Positions 12,315-24,460 of a stretch of 64,000 nucleotides of DNA are shown one piece after another. The notes beneath the pieces were generated by a model. That model did not search any database. It worked only from the letters and a program-made list of their open reading frames with translations, and was not told the origin of the DNA. Source of the stretch: Papaver somniferum (Eukaryota > Streptophyta > Magnoliopsida > Ranunculales > Papaveraceae); the NCBI RefSeq assembly GCF_003573695.1, contig NC_039362.1:16636063-16700062 (forward strand). The letters run 5' to 3'. Each line of letters begins with the position of its first letter. Positions within the stretch are counted from its first letter, which is position 1. The position numbers and the translations under genes were made by a program.

Positions 12315-14120
12315 TTGTGCAGAAAGATGCAAGAAGTAGGAAAATCCAGAGCCACGTCGAAGGAAGCACCGAGGACAACCCCGGTCATCACCCGAAGCAA
12401 GCAGAAAGGAGACAAAGACAAAATGACCAGTCAGAGACAGGACACTGCGGAAATCACTTCGCCTATGAATGTTAATTCCGTTGCAGCCGCGGCCCTCAGA
12501 GCAGCGGCGACAAAATATAATACGACAGCGGCAGTCCCGAAGACTACGGAAGCCATGAAAACTCTTGCTACGAATCAATTTCACCAACCAAAAGAAAGGG
12601 TGGATGAATCCAGAACGTACCAACCCGCGCACCCGCCAACCTTCGGAATGCCATCAACCAATGAGCTGAATCAAACTGTGCAGGTGGCTCTAACACCGCA
12701 GATGGGCACTTCGCCCGATCTGGGAATGCCAACAATCGAAGCTGAACCTCCCCCGCCTTTAGTACAAACCATAGAAGAAGGCGGCACGGTGGCCGTAATA
12801 GCACGATATGGGACTCCCAATCAAGGGTCGAACCAATCAGACCGATTGATGGCCGAACTTGAAGAATTGAAGAAAAGCCAAAAGGTTTACGCGGATGTGT
12901 GGCTTTGTTGGCCAGAGAAAACCAGGATTTAAAAGACCGGATTGCCTTAAGCACAAAGACGAGCCAACAACTCGATGAAGCAAATTCAAAGGCACCCGAA
13001 CCAAACCGAGACCGAAGAGTCATCGTAGCGGCCAATGGAAACGCGGCCAGAGGAAGTAGCGCATCCGACCCAGATTATAACGATGGAGAGTCAAGCTATC
13101 ATGAGCAGAGGAATGTAGGGCACCACCGCGCGATGGAAGAGCTGCGTGATGAAATGATGGCAGAGATCAGGCAATTAAAAAGTAGACAAGGCGGAGGAAG
13201 GTTGGAAGAAGTCATGAGAGAGGCTAACTCCACACCCTTAACTCATCGCCTGGCCAACACACCTATTCCACTCAAATGCCCTGTCCCGACATTCGAATGC
13301 TATGACGGATCCAGCGATCCCGCTGCACACATTCGGTATTATAACCGTGTACTGGCTAGATGGAGCCAGAACGACGCAGTACTCTGTAGATACTTCCCAT
13401 CGAGTCTGAAGGGATCGGCATTGTCTTGGTTTGATAATCTGCCGCCAAACTCCATCCACTCCTACGACCAACTCGCAGAAAAGTTCTTAAGAACTTACAT
13501 GTACAACAAGGCTGTTAATACTGGAATGGATAAGCTTTTTCACTGGCAATCGGATATAAGGAAACCACGAGGGAATACACCAACAGATGGCACAAGGTCT
13601 GCCAAGCCATAGGAAGTGTGGACCCGGTGGTAAGTATCAACTGCTACAAGTGGGGATTAGACCGAATGAGTCCACTCTTTGTTGAGATTCATGGAAGCGT
13701 GCCCAAGACAGAGGGGGATCTTCGAATAATTATTGAAAAACACGCTCGTCTTGAAGAAATCCAGCGTGAAAACCCGAGGGCGTACCCACAGAGAACTCAC
13801 CGTACAATTCCGCAGAACAAACCACTGGAACCAAAAGGAATTGCTCGGTGGAACGACCCCACGAAGATAGGAAAGAACGAAGGGACGAAAGGCGAAAAGA
13901 CGATCGGAAGTTCGAAGATCAAGTTTACACAAAGCTCAATGCTAGCTATGCTCGGATCCTGCGAGAGGTCAAAGGAAGGGAAAATCTGGAATGGCCATGG
14001 TCTAAGGGAAAACAACCCCCAAGAACCGAGAAATCCAAAGATTACTGTGAATACCACTGTTTCAACGGGCACCAGACCGAAAAGTGTAAAAACCTCAAAA
14101 TAATGATCCAGAAATTAATT
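12315..14120 (+). pseudogene. Tat gag, frameshifted
   Basis: Gag spread over three frames: 12315-12932, 12899-13612 and 13618 onward, then 13848 onward. Frame changes fall near 12897, 13538 and 13848. The N-terminal part is low-complexity and basic. The retrotrans_gag core follows, with P-x-F-x-C-Y-D-G-S-S-D-P, H-I-R-Y-Y, L-K-G-S-A-L-S-W-F and L-P-P-N-S-I. Near 14044-14085 is an atypical Cys/His cluster, C-x3-C-x3-H-x4-C (CEYHCFNGHQTEKC), in the place of the usual knuckle. The frame breaks are single-base and tend to sit at short base runs. Confidence 0.85.
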
Positions 14121-15013
14121 GATGCGGGCGAGCTCAAACATTACATACGAAAGGATGTCGCAGAGGATAGATCTAAACGAACCAAGCCAGTCCAACTTCC
14201 AGAAGGGAACCGCACAATCAACACCATCTCATGTTCTGAAACCGCAGGGCCCTCACTTACAGCACAGATAGGAAAGAGGTTACGGAAGCAGTTCGAGGAC
14301 CGATGCGAATTGTATAAGATCGATGGGATAGAGGTGGACGAACATGAAGAGTGGATGGACTCACCTATTATCTTCGATGCTGAAGATATCGACGAAGATA
14401 TGGAAGACCATAACGACCCCTTGGTCCTCACACTACCCGTGGCTGGATGTAACCTTAAAAAGATCCTCATAGACGGGGGGAGCTCAGTGAACGTTCTATT
14501 CTACGATGCATTCAAACGAATGAAGCTCCATGAAGAACAGCTAATGACCTCTTATTACACCATCTACGGATTTAATGGAGCACCCACGAAGCCCTTGGGA
14601 GACATCGTGTTGCAGGTTGACGCTGGACCCATGAAAGTAGAAACACGGTTCAGCGTAGTGACGCCCCGTCCCCCTACAATGCCATCATTGGACGAAAATG
14701 GTTACATAAACTCAAGGGGGTGGCGGCAACGTACTACCAATATCTCAGATTCCCTACACCTGAGGGAGTAATGGAAATCAAGGGAGATCGGGTCTCTGCA
14801 AGAGAGTGCCAAGCCACTCAGGATCGCATCAACAACGAACAAGAAAAGCAACACAAAACCCGAAGACTTAAAAATAAAGAAGCTGCGAAAGAGAAGGCCA
14901 TAGACCAGTTCCTCAAGGAAACTACAGGAAGGGATTTGACCAAAGATGATAATGTCCGGAACACAGAGACAAGTACTTCAGCAGCCAACGCTGGACAGAA
15001 ACATACCAAGTAG
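14121..15013 (+). pseudogene. Tat aspartic protease region, frameshifted
   Basis: After an acidic linker, the retropepsin-like core has its active-site segment I-L-I-D-G-G-S-S-V-N-V-L-F at about 14462-14500. The usual D-T/S-G is read here as D-G-G, so activity would be doubtful. A frame change near 14672 moves the C-terminal half of the domain into the frame of 14720-15013. That frame ends at an in-frame TAG (15011-15013); the same frame is open again downstream into RT. The enzyme would cut the Gag-Pol precursor. Confidence 0.8.
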
Positions 15014-17100
15014 CAATTAAAGAACGCCCCAGTCCTCGGGGATCCGAAGCCGGTTTTCACGCCAGTAGAGCCCGTAAAAGAAATCAACATAGGAACGGAG
15101 GAAAACCCGAAGATGATCAAAGTAGGGACCATAATGGACGAAAAGAGAGAAGATTCCCTGACCAAGTTACTTAAAGAATACGCAGATGTATTCGCCTGGA
15201 AATTAGGAGATATGCCTGGGATTGACCCAAAAATAATCCAACATGAGCTGCGCATCAAACCAGGCACGCCACCTTTCAGACAGAAAATAAGAAAAGTCGC
15301 GCCGGAATATCATAAGGCAGTGGAAAAAGAACTTCGAAAACTACTAGACGCAGGTTTCATCAAGGAGGTCAAGTACCCTACGTGGATCTCCAATATGGTC
15401 GTCGTTCCTAAGAAAAATGGGGGGGTTAGGATATGCATCGATTTCACTAACCTCAACAAAGCATGTCCAAAGGATAGCTATCCATTGCCAAGCATAGACC
15501 AGCTGGTAGAAGCAGTAGAAGGATATGAAGAACTGTCATTCATGGATGGACATTCTGGCTACAACCAAGTGGCCCTGGCAGAAGAGGATCAGCCACACAC
15601 ACGTTCTACACACCACATGGTCTTTATTGCTACACTAGAATGCCTTTCGGACTTCGAAACGCAGGGGCAACATACCAAAGAATGGTCGATGCTATTTTCA
15701 GGCCATGGATTGGAAGCACCTTAGAAGTCTACGTTGACGATATGCTCGTCAAAAGCAAGCTGCGCAAAGATCACCACAAGGATCTGAGAGACATCTTCGA
15801 AGCAATGAGGAAACACCGCATGAAAGTAAATCCAGAGAAATGTACTTTCGGTGTCACCTCAGGGAAATTCCTCGGGTATTTGGTAACAAAAAGGGGCATC
15901 GAGGTAGACCCAGTGAAGATTCAGGCCATAGTAGAAATGCCATCCCCAAAGAATTTAAAAGAAGTTCAGAAGCTCAATGGGTCCATAGCAGCCTTGGGCA
16001 GATTTATTGCCCGATCTTCGGACAAATGCAGACATTTCTTCAATATTCTCAAAAAAGGGAGCAAGTTTGAATGGACCGCAGAATGCGAAGAAGCCTTCCA
16101 AAAAATCAAAGAACACCTAGCTTCGATTCCGATCCTGCAGAAGCCGGATCCTGATGAGGTTTTGGCATTATACATAGCAGCAACCGAAGACGCAGTCAGC
16201 GCAGTGTTGGTCAAAACCAATACGAAGATAGAACAACCTATCTATTACGTCAGTAAGACCCTCAATTCTGCGGAAAGGAACTACACAAAGATCGAACAGC
16301 TTATCCTAGCATTGGTATGGGCTACTCAAAAGCTGAGAACCTACTTCCTAACTCACTTTCCGGGTCCCATGCAAAGCACCACTGGAAGCAGTCCTCAAAA
16401 GCGCGGGAAAAGTGGGCAGAATAGCCAAGTGGAACACCCACCTGGACCAATTCAACATCATTCATGAAATTCAACATTCTCGAAAATCCCAAGTTTTGGC
16501 GGATTTCTTAGCAGACCTTCCCCTGGACAACGACGATGAGATTAAGGGAATACCAGAAGCCGAGGAAGAAAGCAAGGATCCAATGGATATCCTCGAACCC
16601 TCGAGTCAAAGACAATGGGAAGTCTTCGTCGACGGTTCCAAAAATAAGGAAGGAGCAGGAATAGGCATTGTCATCACCACCCCAACCGGAGAAAGGATTG
16701 TACAGGCACTCAGGTTAGAATTCAAAGAGCATACCAACAACATCGTCGAATACGAGGCAGTCGTACATGCCCTCCGAATAATAAGAGATGGGAGTAGCCG
16801 ACGTAAGACTAACAAGTGATTCACAGCTTGTCATACGGCAAATAGGGCTCGAGTACAACGTGTACGATGACACCCTCTCAGCTTACATGGCCTTGGTCCA
16901 AACATTGGCGTCACAAATTCCGAACATCAAGTTCCGGCACTTATGCAGAAGGGATCTCAGGCACGCAGATGCCCTGGCATATATATCATCCATGCTGAAG
17001 GACGAAAGCATCGAAGCTATTAAAATAACAAGGGTATACGAGCCTTCGATTACACCTCAATTCTCCTTCGCTACCAATCAAGATACAGTGGAAGAAAATA
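15014..17100 (+). pseudogene. Tat reverse transcriptase, RNase H and second RNase H-like domain
   Basis: RT starts near 15113 with the gypsy phrases Y-A-D-V-F-A-W and P-G-I-D-P, then the P-K-K-N-G-G-V-R-I-C-I-D-F core. After a frame change near 15600 (an ACACAC run) the M-P-F-G-L-R-N-A-G block and the catalytic Y-V-D-D box (about 15730) follow. RNase H runs to about 16360, where the frame changes again. A second RNase H-like domain, typical of Tat, begins V-F-V-D-G-S near 16624. It continues after another frame change near 16783 to S-D-S-Q-L-V and H-A-D-A-L-A. All catalytic acidic residues expected for RT can be seen; the reading frame is what is broken. Confidence 0.88.
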
Positions 17101-17159
17101 CCGAAGACCAGGTAGGAGAGGACATCCATAACGATTTCGACGAAGAAGATATCCTGTCA

Positions 17160-18425
17160 AGAGCAAATCAAGACGAAGACTTCAGCAACGAAGATGATTG
17201 GAGAACGGTGATCCATGCGTTTCTCGAAAAGGGAAGTTTACCCGCGGACCATAAACAGGCTAGGAAAATACTCTCCAAAGCAGGAAGATATGATCTTCGG
17301 GATGGGGTCCTGTACAAGAAATCCTTCCTCGGACCGTTACTACGTTGCTTATCTCGAAAAGAGGGGCACCGAATTCTAAATGACATCCATTATGGGGACG
17401 CAGGGAATCATAGCGGTATGAGATCACACCGACAAAGCCAAAACGCAAGGATATTACTGGCCCACGATGATACAGGATGCCGCAAGAATGTCCCGACGAT
17501 GCGAAGAATGTCAGCGTTTCGCCAAAAAGATACACGCGCCAGCAACAATGTTAAATTCTGTAGATAGCCCTGGCCATTCGCAAAATGGGGCATAGATATC
17601 GTCGGGCCTTTCATCGAAGGATCAGGGAAAAGACGATTTTTGATAGTAGCCACGGACTACTTCAGTAAATGGGTGGAAGCTAAAGCCTTAGCTAGGATCA
17701 GAGACGTGGATGTGTTTACTTTCATATTCCAGAACATCATCTGCAGGTTCGGCATACCAGCAGAAATCGTATCCGATAATGGTAAGCAATTACAAGGGAA
17801 AAACATAGACATGCTCTTCGATGCTTTCAAAATAAGGAAGAACAAATCCACCCCTATATACCCTCAAAGCAACGGACAAGCGGAAGCCACCAACAAGACC
17901 CTCGCCCTTATCCTCAAAAAAATTAGACGAACATAAGGGGCGGTGGTGTGAACAGTTACACAATGTGTTATGGGCATACAGGACAACGCGAAGATCTGCC
18001 ACTGGGGAATCCCCGTTTCTTCTCACTTATGGAGCTGAAGCAGTCATCCCTACAGAGATACTCATGCCAACCACAAAGACCGAAGCGTGGGAGAAAAATC
18101 TCACAACAGACATGATGTTAGAGAGATTGGACGACCTAGAAGAAAGAAGGGAAGCAGCATTGCAGAAGATGGAAAATTACCAACGAAGACTTGCAAGGGA
18201 GTACAACAAAAAGGTAAAGCTTCGGAATTTTGTAGAGGGGAGTATGTGTTGAGAACAATCCCACAGTATCAACGAGAGAAGAGATGGGGAAAGTTAGCAC
18301 CTACGTGGGGAGGACCTTTTATACACGATATTGCGGGAAGCGGTTCCTACTACCTTCGTAATCTGAAAGGCGAAGTCCTCCGACATCCTTGGAATGCTAA
18401 GTGGCTCAAACCATACTTCCCATAG
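17160..18425 (+). pseudogene. Tat integrase, frameshifted
   Basis: The HHCC zinc-binding N-terminus (H-x-G-D-A-G-N-H ... C-E-E-C) spans about 17370-17510. The DDE core has D in W-G-I-D-I-V-G-P-F, D in S-D-N-G-K-Q and E in Q-S-N-G-Q-A-E-A. The C-terminal G-K-L-A-P-T-W-G-G-P-F block ends at 18425 with N-A-K-W-L-K-P-Y-F. No chromodomain follows. Frame changes are near 17428, 17567, 17915 (an A7 run) and 18240 (GAGGGGAG). The enzyme would insert the cDNA; it cannot be made from this copy as read. Confidence 0.88.
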
Positions 18426-19093
18426 GGGCAACGCAGCCTTGCAACTGCGTGAAGGGTACCAGAAGAAGAAGGGAGCGTGACCACTCTACATGTTTCTATC
18501 TCTGGACGAGGAATTGCAGGCCTCAACCTATCAATCAAACAAGCTTTCTATATATCAACTAAACCTATCGACAATATTGGGGAAAGTAGTTAATCTACAA
18601 TCTCTCAGGGCTCCCCCGTCAGTGTCCATAAGTGTAAGACCAGGGGGAAGGCACCCAGCAGAAAGAGATACCCAACCAATCTTAAGGCAACGGGTCGACG
18701 GAATGGGTGTATGTAAATTTTTTAACCCCATATCCTAGAACGTTGCCTCGGCCCCCACCGTCTGGGAATCCTCTGGCCAAGGGTTCGCCAGCGGGGTGAC
18801 AGGTCTCAAGCCGATCACGAAGGTACCTCCCTTCGGGATCGCACCCAAACACTTCAAATCCTCTTATATTTTTAGAGTCTTTCATCACAATGACTAAAAT
18901 AAAACAACAAACTGATATTGCAGGTATATCAAAAAAAATGATCCATTTCATAAAGGTTGGTTACAAAAAGCGACAAGGCCATGGATTGTAAATATACACA
19001 TCCAAAATTTACAAGGAATACACACCAAAAATATTCTCTTTTCACCAAAAATTTACAAGGAATCTCAACGGAAGGATAACGATGCTGCGGTCT
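18426..19093 (+). other. Tat spacer between integrase and antisense gene
   Basis: About 670 bp with no supported frame. It contains a gggctcccccgtcag phrase followed by AT-rich sequence rich in aattt and tttacaagg repeats. It should hold the 3' end of the antisense transcript. Confidence 0.45.
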
Positions 19094-22000
19094 CTACTTA
19101 GAAGAGGCCACCACATCAGCAGGATTGTTCCGAAGAGTTGAAGGGACGCTCCCACCAGACGAGGGTCCCGAAGAGCCAGGCAGGGAAGCAGGCACTGGAC
19201 GACGTGGATAGCTTTTCACAAGGCCATGCTCGGTCTTAAGGCCAAGCTCAATCTTCTCCAGCATCTTGTTTGTCTCCTCAGCCAATTGACACCGAGCCTT
19301 GTGCTTAATAACTATCGTCCGCTGTTGGGCTTGGGATAACAATGAAGACAGACGATTCACTTCTTTAGAAGCTGCACCAACGGCCTCTTCGCGGGACGCC
19401 GCCAAACTCTTAAAATGATTAGTCTGTTCTTCCTGCTGCGTTAAGGAAGATTGAGCCTTTTTAAGCTTTTCATTTGCAACGCGGAGTTGTCCCTCGAGCT
19501 CTGAAAAAGACAACACAAGGGAGTTAGCACAGTAAAGACACAATCACACTCGATGAAATAGAGTTATACCTTCGACACAAGCCGAAGCCTCTTCATACTC
19601 ATTAACAACCGCATCTCGCGCTTCATCAAGATGGTCATATTCCGCGGATAATTTCTTATAATCTAGTTGAAGGTTGGTGAGAGTAAATTGACTGGCATCT
19701 AATTCTACCTGCTTCATCGAATCCATGTGACGAAGGTGGTCGACCTCTTTGTTTATCTCTGATACCCCCTTGCTCAATCTGTACATACACACTTCAAGAT
19801 TTCTCTCAGACTCCTGACGAGCTACTTCAGCGCGGGACGCGGCAAGGGCCTTGCTTAGAGCATCGGCTTCGGCACGGGCATTGTCCCTTTCTCTGGCAAG
19901 ACACAGCACACTATCCTTAACTCCTGGAAAAGGGAGGGATCGAGCCTTTTGTAATTCCTCTTCCAGAAGTTGTATCCTAGACTCCAACAAGGAAGTACGC
20001 TCATGGGATTCCCGCAAATTCTCACGTGTCCACAACAGTGTACCGTTGAATAAAGCACGGTCATGGTTATACAGATTCTGCATATCAACTATCTGAACAT
20101 GCCTTGCGCGCCATACCTCAGCCCGAGCGTCCCACTTTTTGGCTTCGCTTTTAATTTTCTCAACAAGCTCTTTGATACGAGATTTCTGCCGTGCCCTTTC
20201 ATTGCGGAGCCATATCAGCTCGGGGATGCCACCCACTGAAGATAGCGTGGGGAGACTCAGACAGAACACCCTAAGTAATGAAGGAATTATGACACATTGC
20301 GAGGGAAAAAGAGGAAAAAGAGCCAAACCTGTGAAAGCTGAAACTTGGCCGCGAGTTTGTTCTAACTCGGCGCGAACGACTGCAAGCTCTGAACGAAGAC
20401 CAGCCTCCGCTTCACCCAGCTTTTCTTTCTCTTTGAGGTTTTTCTTCAGCTCTTCAATTTCCACCTCAGCCGCAGATAATTCCTTTTCTCTGTGACGAAG
20501 CTTAGCCTCGAGCTTCAGAGATTTCGCTTTGAAGAACTGATACAGCACGTGGTTACAATGCTCACTCCTCATCATCTACACATCAAGACGACAAACATTA
20601 TTTTACCGAAGAATTCGATCGTCACGAAGAAATATGTACGAAAATTTACCTCCAAGACACGCTGCTGAGGAAAGCCATATTGATACCCGTCGGCTATGGC
20701 CATCATATCCGCAACGGAAGAAGGAGGCTCAGACACAAGGGTAGCTTCGGGAACACTCAAATTTCTTCCCCAGGCCTCAGATACCCGCGCCTTGGAAGAC
20801 ATTTCCATCATACGACGGGTATACGCATCAGAATCCTTTTCACCAGTAATAACCGGGGCGGGATGAGGGACAAATAGAAGATCCTTTTTCTTGAACCAAT
20901 CCATTATAGCGTCCTCACCCTCAGATGTCGGCGAATGAGGAAGATCCGCGGCAGGCGAATCAATCACCGACTTCCCTTTTTCTGATACGGCCCCTTCAGC
21001 ACAAATGTCGGCACCAACATGCGCACCATGCTCCTCCGCGCCACCATCCTGAACAGCAGCGTCTTCGTTATCAGCAACCCCGAGCACATCCCAATCGTCA
21101 TTGGGGGAAAGTAAAGAGAAGTCCTCAGGAAAATCGAGGGCATCGTCGAAGAACTCCCCTGTGGAATACATCCGGTCAAAATAAAACTCTTGAGAAAGGG
21201 TGGGGAGAGTATCCGCGGCATCACCAGCAGGGACAGAAATATCACCATTAACACCGCCATCAGCTACCACGGCGTTGTTTATCCCTTCATCACCATCATG
21301 ACCCGCACGGACCTCTTCTTCGACATTGAGAGGGGAAGTATCAGTACGTTCCTCCCGATCTGTAATCTCCTCATCCTTAGCAAACTCTTCGTTCACCGGA
21401 CTGGTAACTTCTTCATGAGCCTCAGCCTCACCCATCACAATGGTAGAAGATTGCTTCGACTTAATCTTTTTCTTCTTCGACACCTGAACCAACACCACAA
21501 AAAGAGTTATTTTTCCCCGAACAGTTGAATTTCTAAAGAAGGAAAAGCGCAGATAGAACCCGCATACCTGGGCAGTCGAGGCACTCCTCGGTGGAAGTAT
21601 AGCACCAGAACCTTCCTCCTCGTCTCCCTCAACGACGTCAAGGGCATAAGGAAAATTCATACCTGAGAAGTTTAAACGCCAGGGACAGAAATCTCCATAA
21701 CGAGCAGGAGGAGATTCACGTGGCCTGCTACTCTCAGTAGGACGCCAACCGCGTGGACCGGGAATCCAACTGTACGCCCAAGGACCAACAACTTCGATTA
21801 CGGTAGCGTGCCACTCGTAGTCATGGTCGCGCTTGATCCTCTCGCGTGCCGGAAAAAGTTTCCGCTGACTAGACCCCTCCGTGCCGGGAACATACTTCAG
21901 CTTGGCATCGCTGACCTCATTTAACAGACGAATTTCGCCCCGAGGAGCAGCAAGATTCCGAAGGCTAACACTCCACGGCTTACGGTTCCTATTATTGACG

Positions 22001-22794
22001 TAATCACCGAAGGAGTTATTGAAATTCTCAGGAGTATACCATTCCTTCTCCACGGGATTGGGAACATAACAAGTCATTGTCGTCTCTCCCTTACTCCGCA
22101 GATAACACTCCCTCAGTGCACGGAGATAATTCCCCAATAGTTGCGATACAGAACGGCTGTGAGTATTGGTGGAAGAGCCTTCACGACTAGCAAGCACATC
22201 ATAGTATAAGGAATCACCTGACTTATATAACGGCAGCATAAGACCAGCTTCGAACGCTCCAACCGTAGTCAACAAATGAAATTCATCGAACTCATACCTT
22301 GAGATAAGCTCATAAGTAATGTCATCCTCAGGGGAATAGAAACGAACCTCGAAGGCTTGAAGCTCATGCTTTTCCTCGGCGGGACCGGATGAACCAATGA
22401 AAGCCTCGGAAGCCTTTCTCTTCAAAGAAGGATTTTTTGAAGCCTCAGCCCTCGGAACACCACCTTTGGTATTCTTTCCTTTAAAAGAACTTATAGGAGG
22501 GGGAGGCAGATGACGCTCGGGCTCTACAGAACGTAGAGGAGGAACATCAAAAGCGACAGCACGAGTCGGTGGCTGCGTACTCCTAACATCATCACGAGGA
22601 CGAGACACCGAGCGATCGACAACTCTTAGAGACCCAGAAGGATTTGTCGAAGGAACCTCTTCCCTAGAAGATGATTCCTTCGCCCCAGAAGAAACTCAAT
22701 TTCTACGAACATCATCTTGAGACTCTCTACGCGGAGGAGATCTCGATAGACCAGAACCAGGAGTCTGATAAGGAAGCCGCGGACGGTCAGACAT
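19094..22794 (-). CDS. Antisense gene in Tat element, five predicted exons (about 1126 aa), one premature stop
   Basis: Reading the minus strand with GT-AG introns gives exons 22794-21568, 21483-20650, 20575-20329, 20235-19570 and 19500-19094. The introns are 84, 74, 93 and 69 bp, and the codon phase agrees at every junction (3381 nt including the stop). The first exon is Pro/Arg-rich at its N-terminus, then has a globular part with W-x-x-Y-S-W-I-P-G-P-R-G-W and W-R-L-N-F-S-G-M-N-F. The second exon is acidic. Exons 3-5 are strongly coiled-coil (long L/E/K/A heptads). I do not recognise a catalytic domain. Extra antisense ORFs in this position are known from Tat-lineage elements and some match plant-mobile or transposase_28-type domains; whether this one does needs a profile search. 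A single TGA at 22698-22696, 32 codons after the ATG, interrupts exon 1. A start at 22608 inside the frame could bypass it. Confidence 0.7.
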
Positions 22795-23500
22795 GGCTGC
22801 GAAAAGATTAATCATAAACAAGTCAAAAACAAACACAAGGACATCATAAGATCAAAAAATCCACATAAATAGCAATCCACACACGATAACGCAGAAACCC
22901 TAAAATTAGCATACATGCTCGAAACTCCCTAAATCACTACCCTGAAAGGCTCAAGCAAAACAATGGCCTTCTTGATTTAAGACGAAGAACAGGGGCAAAC
23001 TAGCATGCAAGCATTAAAAGAAGTTCTTCATCACAAACAAGGGACAACAGTAGCAGAAAATTTACAAATCAACATAGCGTAAAACAGTGGAAACAAAGAA
23101 AAGAAAAAACTTACCAGCAAAAACAGCAGCAGAAAGAACAAATCAGAAATAAACAGGAGGCAAGTGTGATTAATGCGAAGGCGGAGAGAATTTAAGGACT
23201 GAAGAATGAAGACTGACAGAGAATTTAAATGAAGACTGACAGAGAATTTAAGGGCTGAAGAACAAGGAATGAAGAGCAAGGAATGAAGACGGAGAGAATG
23301 AAATTAATTTTTCTCTCTTCCTTAATATACTCGAAAGAAAGAGGAGGAAGTTAAGAGAGGAAGGGGAAACGTGCCCAGTAAATGAGCAATTAATGCACGA
23401 ATAAAGAAACATGCCCAAGTATCTAGGAGAAGTTATTAGGAGAGAGGAAGAATATGTAACGACTATTTTCTTCAATGCTCCCGCTAAACACTCAAGCCCG
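22795..23500 (-). other. Upstream region of antisense gene, purine-rich repeats
   Basis: About 700 bp between the antisense ATG and the 3' LTR. It is rich in GA and AC tracts, with short direct repeats at 23205-23290 (aagactgacagagaattta twice, then gaacaaggaatgaag and gagcaaggaatgaag). It is the natural place for a promoter of the antisense gene; no clear TATA box was identified. Confidence 0.4.
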
Positions 23501-23516
23501 AAGAAAAGGGGAAAAT
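23501..23516 (+). other. Polypurine tract of the Tat element
   Basis: The purine run agaaaaggggaaaat directly precedes the 3' LTR start (TGTGTGCAC at 23517), as expected for the plus-strand DNA primer. Confidence 0.75.
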
Positions 23517-24460
23517 TGTGTGCACATATTTCATCATCAAACACGTGTATATAGGAACATACGTGGAGAGCATGCGGACAAAGTCATCAAAGCATGATGA
23601 CATGTGCCCACAACCAAGATGCCCATCCCGCCGACGTTGGATCGTTGCCCGAACAAATCTAAGGGAAGAAGTTAAAGGATGTTCTGGTAACACGCTGTAC
23701 TGCGGAGCACCAAATAACTCCCAAAGAGTTACTTTATCTCATCCCCAAAAGAAGCCAAGATCAACGATGGAGAGAAGATGTACTGACATAGACACGACAG
23801 AGGCAGGGAACACTTGCCTGACACGAGCAGGCGCCTCAACTACCTGCATTAAACACTCTGAGCAGCATACGTGTCGATCAACCCGTGGAGCGAACGAGGA
23901 TGACTCTGCGTGATGAAGTTACGAACGAATACCCCTGCGTGATGGACACAAAACACAAGAAGATAAAGTTCCAACGGCCTTCAGAGATGGGTCCCACACT
24001 CTAACCCTATAAATACCCCCTCTCCACCTAGAGTAAAGGGATCGGAAAAACTGGCGAAGAAGGAGAGAGAGAAAAGATTGTAAGTGTAAGTTAGTCCTTT
24101 ACAATGGACAGACCCATGTAAACTACAAAGTCACTCGACTATCTTTGTAACCATCAAGTACATAGTGAAACAACAACCCCGTGGATGTAAGCCTTAGTGC
24201 TGAACCACGTAAATCCCGGTCTCATTTACACTTCAACACTTTATTTTTGTCTAACGCTTCATGAGTTTTACTTTTATGCTTCGTTTTCTTTATCTCCCCT
24301 TGCGTAAACGCCACTCGCAGTATTCTTAGATGAGGCTATGATAAACCCGAAGGTTTTGAGCCAACGAATCAATGCCATTGTATTATCAGCACGAGTTGGT
24401 ACCTAGAGTTTGAATATTGTTTGTGAACATATAGATGCCTACGTGATTTACGTGTTCACA
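23517..24460 (+). repeat. Tat element 3' LTR, 944 bp
   Basis: Same ends and same length as the 5' LTR, with about 18 substitutions by eye, and followed by the GTAAT duplication. Confidence 0.93.

Larger units (their letters stand above)
10859..24460 (+). mobile_element. Tat-lineage Ty3/gypsy retrotransposon, 13.6 kb
   Basis: Complete insertion flanked by GTAAT (10854-10858 and 24461-24465). Order: 5' LTR, leader, gag, protease, RT, RNase H, a second RNase H-like domain, integrase, a 4.4 kb region carrying an antisense gene, polypurine tract, 3' LTR. The extra RNase H domain, the absence of a chromodomain after integrase and the large space with an antisense ORF before the 3' LTR are hallmarks of the Tat lineage. 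The LTRs differ at about 18 of 944 positions by eye (about 2%), so the insertion is fairly young. Gag-pol is nevertheless full of frameshifts, so this copy cannot be autonomous as read. Confidence 0.93.

Noticed and set aside
12568..13035. Minus-strand frames under the Tat gag and pol (also 13657-14072 and 14141-14470)
   Set aside because: They overlap gag-pol in antisense without splice structure or recognisable features, unlike the antisense gene at 19094-22794.
20139..21528. Plus-strand frames opposite the antisense gene
   Set aside because: They mirror the codon structure of the minus-strand exons and cross its introns; no domain seen.
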